Source: Diprion similis (taxonomy: Eukaryota; Arthropoda; Insecta; Hymenoptera; Diprionidae). From it: a stretch of 64,000 nucleotides of DNA. Position 1 is the stretch's first letter. Every line of letters begins with the position of its first letter. Below, piece by piece: positions 1-11,540 of this stretch. The notes below the pieces were generated by a model. It worked only from the letters and a program-made list of their open reading frames with translations. It made no database searches and was not told the origin of the DNA. The stretch is taken from positions 7,378,001-7,442,000 of the forward strand of contig NC_060116.1 of assembly GCF_021155765.1 (NCBI RefSeq), in the 5' to 3' direction. The position numbers and the translations under genes were made by a program.

Positions 1-2319
1 TTGCACACAGTAATTGGGACAACTTTCAACCGGCAGAAGTGCACCGGGGTCTACGTATATGTTACGTATAACCTTCTTCTCTTCGTAGGCAGAGGAAAAG
101 CATCAGAACTGAAATTGTCTGCCGACTTATAGGTGCGCCGTGGCATCTAGGTACCTTATACCTACTTCCTACGAGCGCGTGAGTTATTCTCTGTTGAATT
201 CTTCACCGGAAGTCCTCGTAAGGCATTCCCTTGTAAAACTGAACCATTTTTGCTCCTTTGGTCGCGCAGATTTTTATTATTTATTTTTTTACTTTATCAT
301 TTGGTTGAGAAAAGCTTTCGTTAAATTTTTTTCGAACTATTTCAAATATTTAAACGTTTTCAATGAGATACACTTTTTTCTTAGTACTTAAGTGACTAAA
401 TTGATATTACTCCGCTTTGTTTTGTTTTCGTTTCTCTACGGATTTTGTTAAATCTTACAAGATAATAATAAGATCTTATAAAAAAAATTTACAAAACTGT
501 GTGTTCTGATAGTTATCAATTGAAAATCTTATTCACCTGTAACTTAGCGTATACACTATACATATTACATTTTCAGCGAAATTTAATGAAAATAAAAATT
601 TACTTTTGGCAGCTACAGTCTGTACACTATGGAAGACTTGATAGTTTTGGAATGAGAAAATTGCGATAAAAAAAACATGTTTCTCACCAACCAATATGAC
701 TTCGTTAAATATTTCTCGAACTGTTCGATATTCAGAAGACTCACCCGAATATTTAGTGCAATACACATGAAAATAATTAAATCGAGGTAACGAATCGGTT
801 GAAAATAAATTTTACAAATAAAATTACGAACAGCAAAAAAAATAGCAAAGAAGAATTGACGGGAAAACTGGTTGAGATGACCAAGAAAACTCCATAAACG
901 TACAATATCCGTTGGGGATATTTGATCCAACGGTTATTACGAATCTAATAAACGCTTGACCGCGATACGACGTGTGAGGCGAGCTTGAGAAGTATTGACG
1001 TGTTACACATCCATTGCATTTTTCTTCCTCTCTTCATGCTGGAAATTCACTTCGCATGGGTGGGACAACGTTATTGTCATTGATATGAAGCGTCGCGGTT
1101 CGTCAGCCACGGAATTTTTTAAAAAAATTTCCGAGATTCAGTGATATGTACCTATTGTTCAGAGCCTCTTTGTTTGATCGATATACAAATGGACCGCGTC
1201 ACCGTGTTAATACAGTATATGCGCAAGGAATTGTTTGAATTCAATACTACGATCAGGCAGGTAGACGGTGAAGGACTTGCACTATAGCTAAAAATATAGT
1301 CTACAAAGAGATTTACATTTGAAATTAGACACGTTTCTATTGTTCGTCGATGCTAGCAGAGCGGCAACATCTCACGTTTTCATATTCTCGGATGAAAGTA
1401 AAATTGTACATTTATGAAATTATAATTTAATACTGCGCAATTAGGACGCCCGAAACGAGCTCTTCTTCTCCCTGCGGCAAATATGCGTTACTCCCGCATG
1501 TTAAGGTTTAATAAATAATTACGTGAAATTTATTGTTCAGCCCTGAAGGGTCGGCACAGTAATTCACGCGTGCATTGATCGTTGCCGCTTTATTGATCAG
1601 CTTAAGACGGTTTTACGCCCACGAAATCTTCAAATCCAGCTTCCAAGAATTATACGGGTACACGCTGCATTTTTTTTTTTTAACAGTTTATCAATAGATA
1701 AACGATCGAATTCCACGTGTCGAGTTGCGGTTCAATTGAATTCACTTCAACTGCATTTTTTGCTGTGAATGGGTGTGAGCTTCAACTCGGACGTGATAAT
1801 AACAATAGAAATAATAATAATATTTGGGACGTGGGTGCTTTGAATATTTAACGTCACAATTTCCTCAACAAGAATTTTCGCTTTCATGGTCCGTTAATCC
1901 TGCGGTGTAAGTGCCGAGCTCTCGGACCGTGTTGCTTTAGAAATGAACAATCCAATTTGAAAACTTTCAGAAGCCATGTAATACTGCGTGTCGAATCGAT
2001 TGCAAGATGTAATATTTCTCACGATTCACATAATATACAAATGTACTCGTGTAAAAATCTAACAGATTAGCCTGAGGCACTTGAAAGAAACAGATTCTTT
2101 ATGAGGTACATAAATAAAGCAGATTTCGCATTGTTTCTTCGTGTGTACCTGCGTACGAAAATGTTACGCAAAAACAAATCTCGAGAACAATAACACAACT
2201 TTTTTAGAATGTAATATCTCAGAATAATATACCAACGAGAAAACATTTAACGGAATACAAGATGGCGGGCATTGCAAATACAAAATTACTTACTGCGAAA
2301 AGCTAGATGATCGAGTTTA
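1..2319. other. intergenic DNA, no gene seen
   Basis: AT-rich sequence with stops in all frames and only short chance reading frames. I see no splice-bounded exons, RNA gene or transposon termini. It lies upstream of Idh3a and could hold distal regulatory DNA or an intron of a gene beginning outside the window. Confidence 0.5.
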
Positions 2320-2916
2320 CCGTGTTGGCCGAAATATAAGTTGACTCCAAGTTTTTGACCTCTGATTCAGAAATTTTTTCTTTCTTGATCCGAATATAAG
2401 TCGAATTTCAGAATTCTTTAGCTTTTGCTTCATTTTACGACAATCGCGACATTTTTCTCCGATACACCGCATTTTAACACAGCTTGGCAATTGTTGGTGT
2501 TGTCGGCTTCCCGCACAACTATTAGTTTAAAGTTCGTATCACAACTATGACCAACGTTTTTGTTCATTTGATTTGTCTGTGAACGACTACACTCCACTTT
2601 ATCTACACTCCAAACATTCATTTTCTCAATTATTGCACGCACGAAACATCCGATGAACAATTCGTTTGTTTCAACTTCAGACTGATGCTTTGAAAAAAAC
2701 GAAGTTCGAATTTTCGATTTTCGAGATTAGGCGCGCACGCGCACTGAACGAATATTGCATCGCGAGAATATTACAATTATCGGTCGATAACGAAATTTCC
2801 AGTTGATAATGCAAATCCCCTAAAATTTCCCGAATATACAGTTTTAGTTTAGAGTACAGTTTTCGAGGGTAAAGTCGTTTACCAAAAATCTCGACTTATA
2901 TTCAGGCCAACACGGC
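2320..2916 (-). mobile_element. non-autonomous pogo/Tigger-like DNA transposon remnant
   Basis: Imperfect terminal inverted repeats bound the element. The left end (2320-2345) reads CCGTGTTGGCC then GAAATATAAGT. The right end (2891-2916), reverse-complemented, reads GCCGTGTTGGCC then TGAATATAAGT. Another copy of the GAATATAAGTCGA core lies inside the left end at about 2393-2405. On the minus strand, about 2430-2600 encodes a decayed peptide containing SCDTNFKLIVVREA followed by CGVSEKNV. This resembles the N-terminal helix-turn-helix (Brinker/CENP-B type) of Tigger-like transposases. No DDE catalytic domain is present, so this is a deletion derivative. Clear TA target duplications are not preserved. 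The family name is an inference from the TIR and the helix-turn-helix peptide. Confidence 0.65.
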
Positions 2917-3594
2917 ACATTGATTCTCGCGGTGAAAACAAAACAAAATTGAAACACATGTCAACTCCCTGAGAGTATGCCATATTAATATTTTCATCAC
3001 AAACTTACCATTGATAAATCGTCCGCATACATATACCGAACAACTGAAAAGTTTCGTTCGTCACATAATAACCATCAACAACAGAAGAAAACGGGGAAAA
3101 AAGAACCACCCCCGGCATCGTACTTTAGGTCACAGAAAAAAGAAAGAAAAAACAAAAGAAAGCAAGAAACGAGAAAGAGGCCAAGGAGAACAAAATACAG
3201 AAAACAACCGGGAAAAGACTTGAAGCACGCAGAGCTTCTACCCACCTCATTATTACACACAGTAATATTCGTAATACTTACAGTGTAACGGGGAATTCCC
3301 AAAGGACGCTCAACGGCGTAATAATAATGATTTTCAATGTAGCGCGGTGTCGGTGGTTCGCCTCGTTCAAACGAGGTTCGACTTTTCTCCGCCAGGCGGC
3401 GCCACTTGCCGCTCTACTTGCGCCCAATGTCGTCCGCTATTTTCCGGTGTGCCTAGCAGACGGCGAGCCAAGATATCGGCCAATAGCAGCCCGCAGACAG
3501 GCCTTCTTTTTTTCTCCCTGCCGTCGATCCGACGTGAAATAATTTTCACCTCCTGAGGAGCGGTGTATTTTTTAGAGTAAAATAATCCAAAGTC
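2917..3594 (+). promoter_or_regulatory. Idh3a upstream region and probable promoter
   Basis: No gene is visible between the transposon end and the Idh3a start. An A/G-rich low-complexity tract lies at about 3080-3215. GC content rises over about 3340-3540, immediately before the 5' leader, which fits a TATA-less housekeeping promoter. I see no clear TATA box. The transcription start is not resolved. Confidence 0.4.
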
Positions 3595-5864
3595 ATGGCA
3601 GCCCAGTGGATACGCAGAGTTGTGAGTAGCCCGTGTTAATTGTTGAGTTATCGCCTAATCGCTGCGAATTTTTACCACCCTCTAATTTCCGTAGCTCTCA
3701 CTTTTTCCCACCCTTGTTTCCACGCTTCTTGGTTAGCCGTTCGTACAGCTTCTTCTCCGCATCTGGCTTCTGACACCCATCTCTGTTCTCCCTCGCTAAT
3801 GGGACTGCAATAGGTCGATGTCGCTTACCTAAGTATGTCTTTTAACGACAGATATCTCCAAAGATTGGCAGGACCAGATTCTACAGCAGCGATGTCAAGA
3901 AGTGTACCCTCATTCCCGGCGATGGCATCGGACCCGAGATCTCCGCCGCCGTGCAGAAGATCTTCGACGCCGCCAAGGTGCGATATGTTCTATTATTAAC
4001 CTTCTCCTATCACACGATCATTTTTTATTCATACCCAGGATCGTATTACACCAAAGTGCCATTGTCCTACCTCTGACCTTAACGGGTTTATTTTAATCTA
4101 CTGGCTCAGGATTCACGTTTGTCTCCATATACAGAGCCTTCGTCTCTCCGATCGTGCTGTGTCTGCTGAACTTGACCCTCGGCGATGTTTCACTGCTCTG
4201 CTGATCGGCCAGTTTTCAAAGGAAAACATTTTTAGTCACGCCACTCTTTTTTCAGTTACATAACGTCATCTCACAACGCACAGCAGTTTATCTTGTCTAA
4301 TGTAAACAATACGATAACGTCTTTCCTTTGCATCCAGGTTCCCATTGAATGGGAGTCCGTCGATGTGACGCCTGTTCGAGGCCCCGACGGCCTGTTCGGT
4401 ATCCCGCAAGCTGCCATCGACTCGATAAATAGAAATCAAATTGGACTTAAAGGACCACTGATGACTCCTGTCGGAAAGGGTCACCGTTCTCTCAATCTCG
4501 CCCTCAGGAAGTGAGTTAAAGAAATGTGTTTTGTAATATTACTGTGGATACTTCCATGCCCCACTGTCGATAATTTCTCTTGAAAGGCTTGAACCTCCTA
4601 CTGGATAGGCGGAACAATTTACCTCTTATGTAATACGAAACTTGCTAAGACTTCGTATATCAATGTCTGACAAATCTGTTTTTACATGGCTGCAGAATCT
4701 GCGAAAGGAAATAGTTTAACTTTGAAAGCCAAACATCACCCTGCAATAATTTGTTGTGACATTTGAACGTGATGTAAGAACCTTTTGCAGCTGCTTACGT
4801 TAGTAACAATTATTAAATGCCAGAGAGTACCTTGAGCCTATTTGGCAATTACATTTAACTTTTTTCTTCTCATTCGCCAGGGAATTCAATCTTTACGCTA
4901 ATGTACGGCCCTGCCGTTCGTTAGAGGGTTACAAGACCTTGTACGACGACGTGAATGTAGTAACTATCAGAGAAAACACCGAGGGAGAGTATTCTGGTAT
5001 TGAGCACGAAATAGTAGATGGTGTCGTACAATCCATCAAGCTCATTACCGAGGAAGCATCTCGCAGAGTAGCAGAATTCGCTTTTCAATACGCTCAAGAT
5101 AACAACAGAAAAAAGGTGTTTTCTTTTATCCCGGATCCTGTGAACGCAAGTAACATTATTTGCTGACGCTTCATTGTTCTAACTACAGGTGACAGCGGTG
5201 CACAAAGCAAACATCATGCGAATGTCCGATGGTTTGTTCCTCAAGTGCTGCAGGGAGGCGGCGAGAAAATTCCCCTCTGTTAAATTTGAAGAAAAATATC
5301 TGGACACTGTGTGTCTGACCATGGTACAAGACCCACAACAATACGACGTTCTTGTAATGCCTAACTTATACGGTGACATTCTCTCCGATATGTGCGCTGG
5401 TCTTGTAGGAGGTCTTGGACTGACACCTAGTGGAAACATTGGCCTCAACGGTGCTCTGTTCGAATCGGTTAGTTACAGTAATTTTGTAAAAAGATTGCTT
5501 GAAACCGATACTTGAAAAATATTTTCTTTGAAGTCGCATTAATATTAATTATTACGTGAGCAATGAAACACATTGCTTAAAATTCTTGTTATTATAATCG
5601 TTATTTTTTTATTTTACTTTGATACAGGTGCATGGTACAGCACCTGACATAGCTGGACAAGACAAAGCAAATCCAACAGCGCTCCTCTTGTCTGCTGTTA
5701 TGATGTTGAAATACATGGGTCTGAATGACCATGCGAGAATAATCGAACACGCGGCGTACGACACAATAAAAGAAGCTAAATACCTAACCGGCGATCTTGG
5801 TGGTACCGCCAAGTGCAGCGAGTACACAGATGAAATCTGCAAAAGAGTTATTGCCGCAAAATAA
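3595..5864 (+). CDS. Idh3a: isocitrate dehydrogenase [NAD] subunit alpha, mitochondrial
   Basis: Catalytic alpha subunit of the mitochondrial NAD-dependent isocitrate dehydrogenase, which converts isocitrate to 2-oxoglutarate in the TCA cycle. Six coding exons join in frame: 3595-3621, 3852-3977, 4338-4510, 4881-5115, 5189-5467 and 5628-5864, giving 358 residues (human IDH3A has 366). The basic N-terminus (MAAQWIRRV then [12 protein letters not shown]) looks like a mitochondrial targeting peptide. Family motifs in order: [10 protein letters not shown] near the start; substrate loop [27 protein letters not shown] with the catalytic lysine; [14 protein letters not shown] with metal-binding aspartates; and [17 protein letters not shown] in the NAD site. 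All introns are GT-AG with exact codon continuity. Exon 1 ends in a strong GTGAGT donor. Nothing suggests a pseudogene. The start is the only ATG in frame before the transit peptide. Confidence 0.97.
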
Positions 5865-6510
5865 ATGGAATCTTAGCCTAATCCAAAGTGTACTACTGGA
5901 CACTCGTAGAACCGGTAAAATCGAGACGACGGTAGTTTGAAAGGCTGCAGTTGTGTTTTTTTTATTTTCTAATCCTTAGATTCTGCACCGCCCAAATGTA
6001 TATTGGATCAGGAATAGTGGAACTTGTAATATCAAATGTACAATTTTAACAGGTTGATCCAAACGTGTTATTTACAATCAGTCTCTAACGGCGTGTGTTA
6101 ATGACTGAGATATTTTAACACTTAGGAAATCTGCCACATATGCTGATTGCCCAGACAGGTCTGGCACAGTAACATATAATCCATTTATCGACAGAAAAAT
6201 CAATTCAAGGCGCATTTAAGCTTATATTGCCAAAAACTTTACGCGTTAACTCGAATCGAATTTATGCTCCGCGATAAAAATCGGATCAACGGTTCAGAGT
6301 TTTTCTTACATCTCTACGTTTTAGAAAATTGTTCATAGTCGGAGGTGTTTTAAGTCCTAGTAATTTCTGTATAAAGTAGCGAGTCGTGTAATATAAGAAT
6401 GTCGTTTACGTTAAATATTGTTATGTAATAAAGTAACCGTTGTGTGACAGCAGACGAGCTCTAATAAGCTATATTGTGCAGTATTATAAATAAACGTTCT
6501 ACAGACAGGA
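5865..6510 (+). other. Idh3a 3' untranslated region
   Basis: Non-coding sequence after the stop codon. Two polyadenylation signals (AATAAA) occur, at 6427-6432 and 6489-6494. The second is followed by A/T-rich sequence and is the likelier main 3' end. No reading frame here is supported. Confidence 0.6.
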
Positions 6511-8950
6511 CCGTAACTTTGTGTATGAAATTTTCTAGTAAATCTTAATAACAACAAATTTTTTAAACAAACAAATTAATCGTTTCAAAACGCGTAGTGA
6601 AGCAAAAAATTCGCAATAAGTAAAGGTTTTGTTTTTTAAACAATTACTGTATATTGTTTTTTTTTTATCTTGTTTGTATTTCAAGAAGGCACTTACGAAA
6701 TTTTTTTACAATTTCTCTCACAATCGAATACGTTTGCACGTTGTGTTTTATTCATGCTCTTTCGGGCACAAAAAAAGTCGAAATTTGAACTTGTACAGTT
6801 TCGGATGTTCAAAATTATCTCCAAAGGCACAGTGCAGTGGTTCCTAATTACGTTACAAGATAGCACAGCCAAGATACTCGAGAGACGGCGCCATCCCGGT
6901 AACGATATCCGAAACTACTTTTGCCGCAACAGGAAGCCGGGAGTCGGTATGAAACTTTGAATCCCTCTTATCTTCAACTTGTTAGATATCACTGGAAAAC
7001 GATTAACACTAAGTACCGCGAAAAGATACTCGAAGTAGAATAGTTGTAGAAATTGAAACGGACCATGTTCCAGCCTTCATACATCTGAAATAAGGTATTT
7101 GTTTCACAAAAAATCATAATCATCCGTCTTTCCTTACATGTTGCATGTATGAATGTACCACCACGTCGCTTTTAAAATCTTTTCGGTTTGGAAAAAGTAA
7201 AAGTTTGTATATGAATGCAGAGAATGTTGACAGAATTTTTGAAACAATATTCTGAATATTATTTTTATTTTTAAAACTCCAAATCGATTCTGAGCGTTAC
7301 TTGGAGTAAATACTGAAAAAAATCTCATTTCCCCGCACGAAGCAATATCGAGTGTAAATTTTCAAACATCTGTAAATACTTGCGCTCGTAAAACCGTTGT
7401 TAAACAGTGTTAAATATTTCTTCTCACGTTGTCAACGTGAAACGAGTTCACTTTGTCACCGGTTCACAAAACGTGAATACTACTATACGCAGAATACAGC
7501 GAGTCCATTACCCTTCACTCGAGGCTAAATCTTGCTTTATTCTCTTCCAACCACTTCACACCTTCGTCGCAATGTTCGGCTGCTTTCCCCCCAACCACAT
7601 ACACATATCTTATCTTTCAAAATGTGTACAGCTGGTTTCCTACCCCTCCTCCTCCTCCTCTGCAGCCTATCCAATTCACCAAAGACGGCAGTAGCGTCAT
7701 ATCCTCCGAAGGAAAACTCCCCGCCAGCATCCTTTACTGGTATGAGAAAAGTTCCCGGCTATATTTCATACCTCCTGTAGCGGAGGAGGAGGTGGAGGAT
7801 GAGGGGTGGACCGTCTGTGCCCGCCGCGTTACGACGAAGCGGAAAAGACGGAGACGCGTGTCGTCGTCTCGCGGGCTCGTTAATTCCTTCAAGATTTATC
7901 AGGACTCGGCGGTGAATTATGACTCGTTCCTTATAAATTTTAAATATTGGATTTTTCGGGTGATTAATTCCCGCTCTCCCCAGATCCACGTGTCTCATCC
8001 CCTAAATCTCAACCCACCCCTCACCGTATCGCCTTTCCCTCGTCTCAGCCCTCATCCTGATCTTCCTCCTCCTCCTCCTCCTCCTCCTCCTCCTCCTCCG
8101 GCACACCGTAAAAGATCTACGACAACGTCTCGCCGGAGTTGTAATGGGATCGATGACGCACCTTGGGCCGATAATAATTTCCCGTCACTGATCGCGTCGT
8201 CGTATAAAAATGACGAGAGATTTGAGTAAACTAACTAGGATGGAAAGCAGGAGCTTTCAACGTCGCCGTTCGAGGCACTTGAGCGTACGGACGATATAAG
8301 GTGGCACACTTGCAGTGCGGAGAGAAGTGTTGATGACGTTGCATGCATATTCAACGCTCCCTCCTAGGAATAATAAAAATAGGATGGCTGCAGAAATTAT
8401 TTAGATTTATGCCCGCTCTCGCCTCCCGACGACGCCGTCGGTGACGAGGGCGGAATTGATTCCCGGATAAATTTCATGCATTATTCAGCACTTGTAACGT
8501 GCACCAGCTATGGACGCGAGATGTTCAACGTTGACATCGTATTCTTGCGATCAACGGGTTCGAAATTTTTGAAAAATCATAGAAATACCTAAATACCACT
8601 ACGTGTCGCTCTGTGTCTTTCCTCGACTGCTGTGTTCGCGCGGAATCTGTATTTCCTATTTCCAATGTCAACCGCAATCTAATTTTCAACTTTGCGCACT
8701 GATGAAAATAAGTAACACCTTGAGGATGATGGCATGGCGGGAATTGATTGCAGAAAACAATGAAGCAATCCTTGCAGCGATTCGAGATCTGTTAAATCTC
8801 GGTCGAATCTCCAGTCAGCTACAATAATATTATTTACTCGCGTCTGTATAGAACCCAAACAGCCATTCCTAAGATTCAATTAACGATCGAACGACAGCAG
8901 ACGCAAATCGTCTTATGGTAGATTATAAGCTGTTGTCAGCCATCTGTGAC
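6511..8950. other. intergenic DNA with CCT microsatellite, no gene seen
   Basis: No supportable gene. A long frame at 7624-8229 is kept open by a (CCT)n tract and other C-rich sequence. It has no family resemblance and no matching splice structure. The rest is AT-rich and closed in all frames. Confidence 0.45.
8062..8099. repeat. (CCT)n microsatellite
   Basis: About twelve uninterrupted CCT/TCC triplets. The array creates a spurious polyproline reading frame. Confidence 0.9.
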
Positions 8951-8957
8951 GGAGCTG

Positions 8958-8964
8958 ATATAAG
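8958..8964 (+). promoter_or_regulatory. TATA-like box for the small secreted-protein gene
   Basis: ATATAAG lies about 70 bases upstream of the chosen start codon at 9035. That spacing would place transcription initiation at about 8990, downstream of the alternative in-frame start at 8915. This supports the shorter protein with an N-terminal signal peptide. Confidence 0.35.
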
Positions 8965-9034
8965 CCTTCTCTTAACGGCTCTCTTCTCCATTCCGAGTTT
9001 ATACTGCCAGTATACCGGTTCTCACGAACGACGG

Positions 9035-9605
9035 ATGATTCGCGCAGAAATGATTGTACCAATAATCGTTGTTTTATTATATCTTCTGAGACACAGCGTT
9101 GCAAACGCGCGCGTATTTTATCTCGACGAACCAGCCGCCAAAGAAGATATTATTGGGTACGAAAATTTGAACGATTTTGAACAATCCTCGCGTGATTTGG
9201 ACCTCAGTTTTTCAACCGGAGACACGTCGAGTAACTATAACAACTATCACAGAGACGTTGGTTTGCCGATTTTCAAACGGATCAATCCGGTAAAAATTCA
9301 TAACTTTACATCAAAATCGTATATAAATATAATATAATTTTCACTAATCTTGAGCGTTATTTGCGGGCAAAATTTAGGTCCGTCCATACGGAATCCTGGA
9401 ACAAAAGTACGCGGAAATTAAGCAAGAGATGGATCGCCCCCACGTTTATTACAAGCTGATCGAAGTACCCGAGCAACGACCCAGATTCAAAGAAGTCGTC
9501 GTTGATCCGAGAGAAAACGCGAAATGGGCTCAGGTGTTCAGGGAGGATCGTAAAGGCGAAGTAATACTGGAGTTGAGAATAATAACTAACAACGATGCTG
9601 TGTAA
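9035..9605 (+). CDS. small secreted protein of unknown function
   Basis: Two coding exons, 9035-9289 and 9378-9605, joined by an 88-base GT-AG intron in phase 0, encode 160 residues. I do not recognise the family. The N-terminus is a convincing signal peptide: a hydrophobic core (residues 7-18, IVPIIVVLLYLL) ends in VANA, with likely cleavage near residue 25. The mature protein is polar. An acidic N-terminal half (YLDEPAAKEDIIGYENL, then a Ser/Asn/Tyr-rich stretch) leads to a Lys/Arg/Glu-rich C-terminal half containing YYKLIEVPEQRPRFKEVVVD and ending ELRIITNNDAV. There are no cysteines in the mature part, so it is not a disulfide-rich toxin or defensin type, and no transmembrane anchor. An in-frame ATG at 8915 would add 40 residues and bury the signal peptide, so the 9035 start is preferred. 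AATAAA at 9711-9716 supplies the 3' end. Confidence 0.7.
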
Positions 9606-9710
9606 CTTCTCGGTCAGAAAAAATAATTGCATTATATACACATATTTCACTTAGAAAAGTCCGACTTGCCGTTGATCCCGAAAGGATATTAGTTATTACT
9701 TTACATTTTA

Positions 9711-9716
9711 AATAAA
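9711..9716 (+). terminator. polyadenylation signal of the secreted-protein gene
   Basis: Canonical AATAAA 106 bases after the stop codon, giving a short 3' UTR. Confidence 0.6.
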
Positions 9717-11540
9717 GCCGAGTATAATTAGTTGCATAAATCGTGAATTTCCAAGTTTTTTTTCATCCGCGAAACAGCGGCTGTTGGACGCAGGATCACG
9801 AGAGGGTGTAACGAGTACACCTTCTGTTTTGCCGAGGGTAAAGTACCGGGGCGGTTTTTCATTCTATGTGAGAATAAAAAAAAAGGGTCGAGGGGTGTGA
9901 GAAAATGTCGAGAGCAGTGCAGTGCACCGCGTACGTAAAAATGAAAGATTCGAACGAGGGCGAGGAGAGTCGGCGAGCAATAATAAGGAGCACTACGAAG
10001 GAAACGGCAGCGTCGACGATGAACAGAATCGGTAATAAGAGTGGCGAGCCGGAGATGTGCCCGCGTAATAAAAGACGATTAGCCAAATAATAGGCGAAGA
10101 GGGCCGACTGTGACATTTCTGCGGGGATCTCTACTATACATGCTTACATATATACATATATATATATATAGCGCCAATGCGGCGCTAAGGGCTCTTAAAA
10201 TATAACGAGGCACATTGAAAAATGAAGAGCTTCGCCGGAGGAACGAGTCATGATGAAGTGACGAAGCGAGTGTTTTATTTCGTACCTATATTACATGGTA
10301 TATGCCACTATAGATGTACAAGTATCTACGTATAGATATATAATATGTATAACTCTCGTCGTCGAACAGAGAAATACACGGGTATATATATATTATGGCG
10401 TACGTATCCCGCAGACCCCATGGCACAACAACGTGTTGGACACTTACCTCCGAGTGTTCTGTTCAAAGCTCGCAATCAGAGTACAAGGAATCAATCGATC
10501 ACAACCGCATCAAGTAACGTACCTACTTGACGGAATTTCAATGCGAACCGTGCAGGCTTATACGGTGATTTACGCAATTTCTTGATTGAATTAATCGTAA
10601 AAAACGAAACGCGATGAAAAAAACAATATATACGAGTGAAATTTGAAGAGAAAACATTTCTGCGTTAATGAGACGTGAATTAATTGTGATTTTATTAGTT
10701 TATATACATATACGATATACATACATACATATATATAATATATATGAGTGTATATTATTTACATACCGGAAGTTGGTGCGTGCTGCGGCACTGATGCACC
10801 GTAGATGTAGGGATACGTATCATCAGATTTGTGTATACATATTTATATTTATATTTATATAATATAGATACATGTCTTTATGGGGTTATATTATAAAGGA
10901 TAGTTGCTATGTACAGAGATAATATCACATATATTAGAATTCGGAAGAATGTTTCTAGATATTTTTTTTTTCTTTTTTTGTTTTCGTTTTACCTACAGCT
11001 GCTTACAAAGCCTTAAATATCGAGTTAACGCTTCGCCCGCACTATAATTCTGCAGGTTTTTAGACTAAACACATTCCGTAAACTTCTGGCACTCGTTGCC
11101 ATTACTTAATATTGTCCTAGTATAGGTGATTTTGCACAGTTTAAAGCTCGCGCTATGTAATCGTAGCGCCCTGACATCTGATTTGCACGCTGTGCCGTGT
11201 AAAATAAATATTCTAGTGAATTTGGTGAAGCGTTCAAAGACCATGCAGGCGAGGATTTTGCCGGAGATTACCCGGGATAAGCGTTTAATTTTAAATGGAA
11301 GTCGAGTCCTGAGCAGCTTTAAAAAACGGAAAACAAAGGACACATAGAGTATTAATTCTGCTGGAGGAACAGACCGGGACTTAGTGCAAATACGATTTTA
11401 TACGACTTCGGTGTTATATCGCTATATTAATAGGTATGGTACAGGTAAAAGTTACGAATACTGATATTATAATTCGCCAAAATATTTCAGCGCTTGATTT
11501 TCTCTCAAGTTTCTTTTCACCATAGACCGCAGCTACTACC
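9717..11540. other. intergenic DNA rich in TA/TACA repeats
   Basis: No gene is supported. Several TA and TATACA/TACATACA microsatellite-like tracts occur (about 10143-10171, 10325-10345, 10700-10750, 10835-10870). A short charged frame at 9905-10090 has no independent support. The right end may include the 3' UTR of the minus-strand gene that stops at 11541. Confidence 0.45.

Noticed and set aside
3011-3223. Lys/Arg/Glu-rich 70-codon frame before Idh3a
   Set aside because: Produced by an A/G-rich low-complexity tract.
7624-8229. 201-codon frame with a polyproline tract
   Set aside because: Kept open by a (CCT)n microsatellite and C-rich flanks; no family resemblance, no convincing start context or splice partners.
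9905-10090. 61-codon charged frame with an ATG
   Set aside because: Short, purine-rich, no signal peptide, motif or splice evidence; likely chance.
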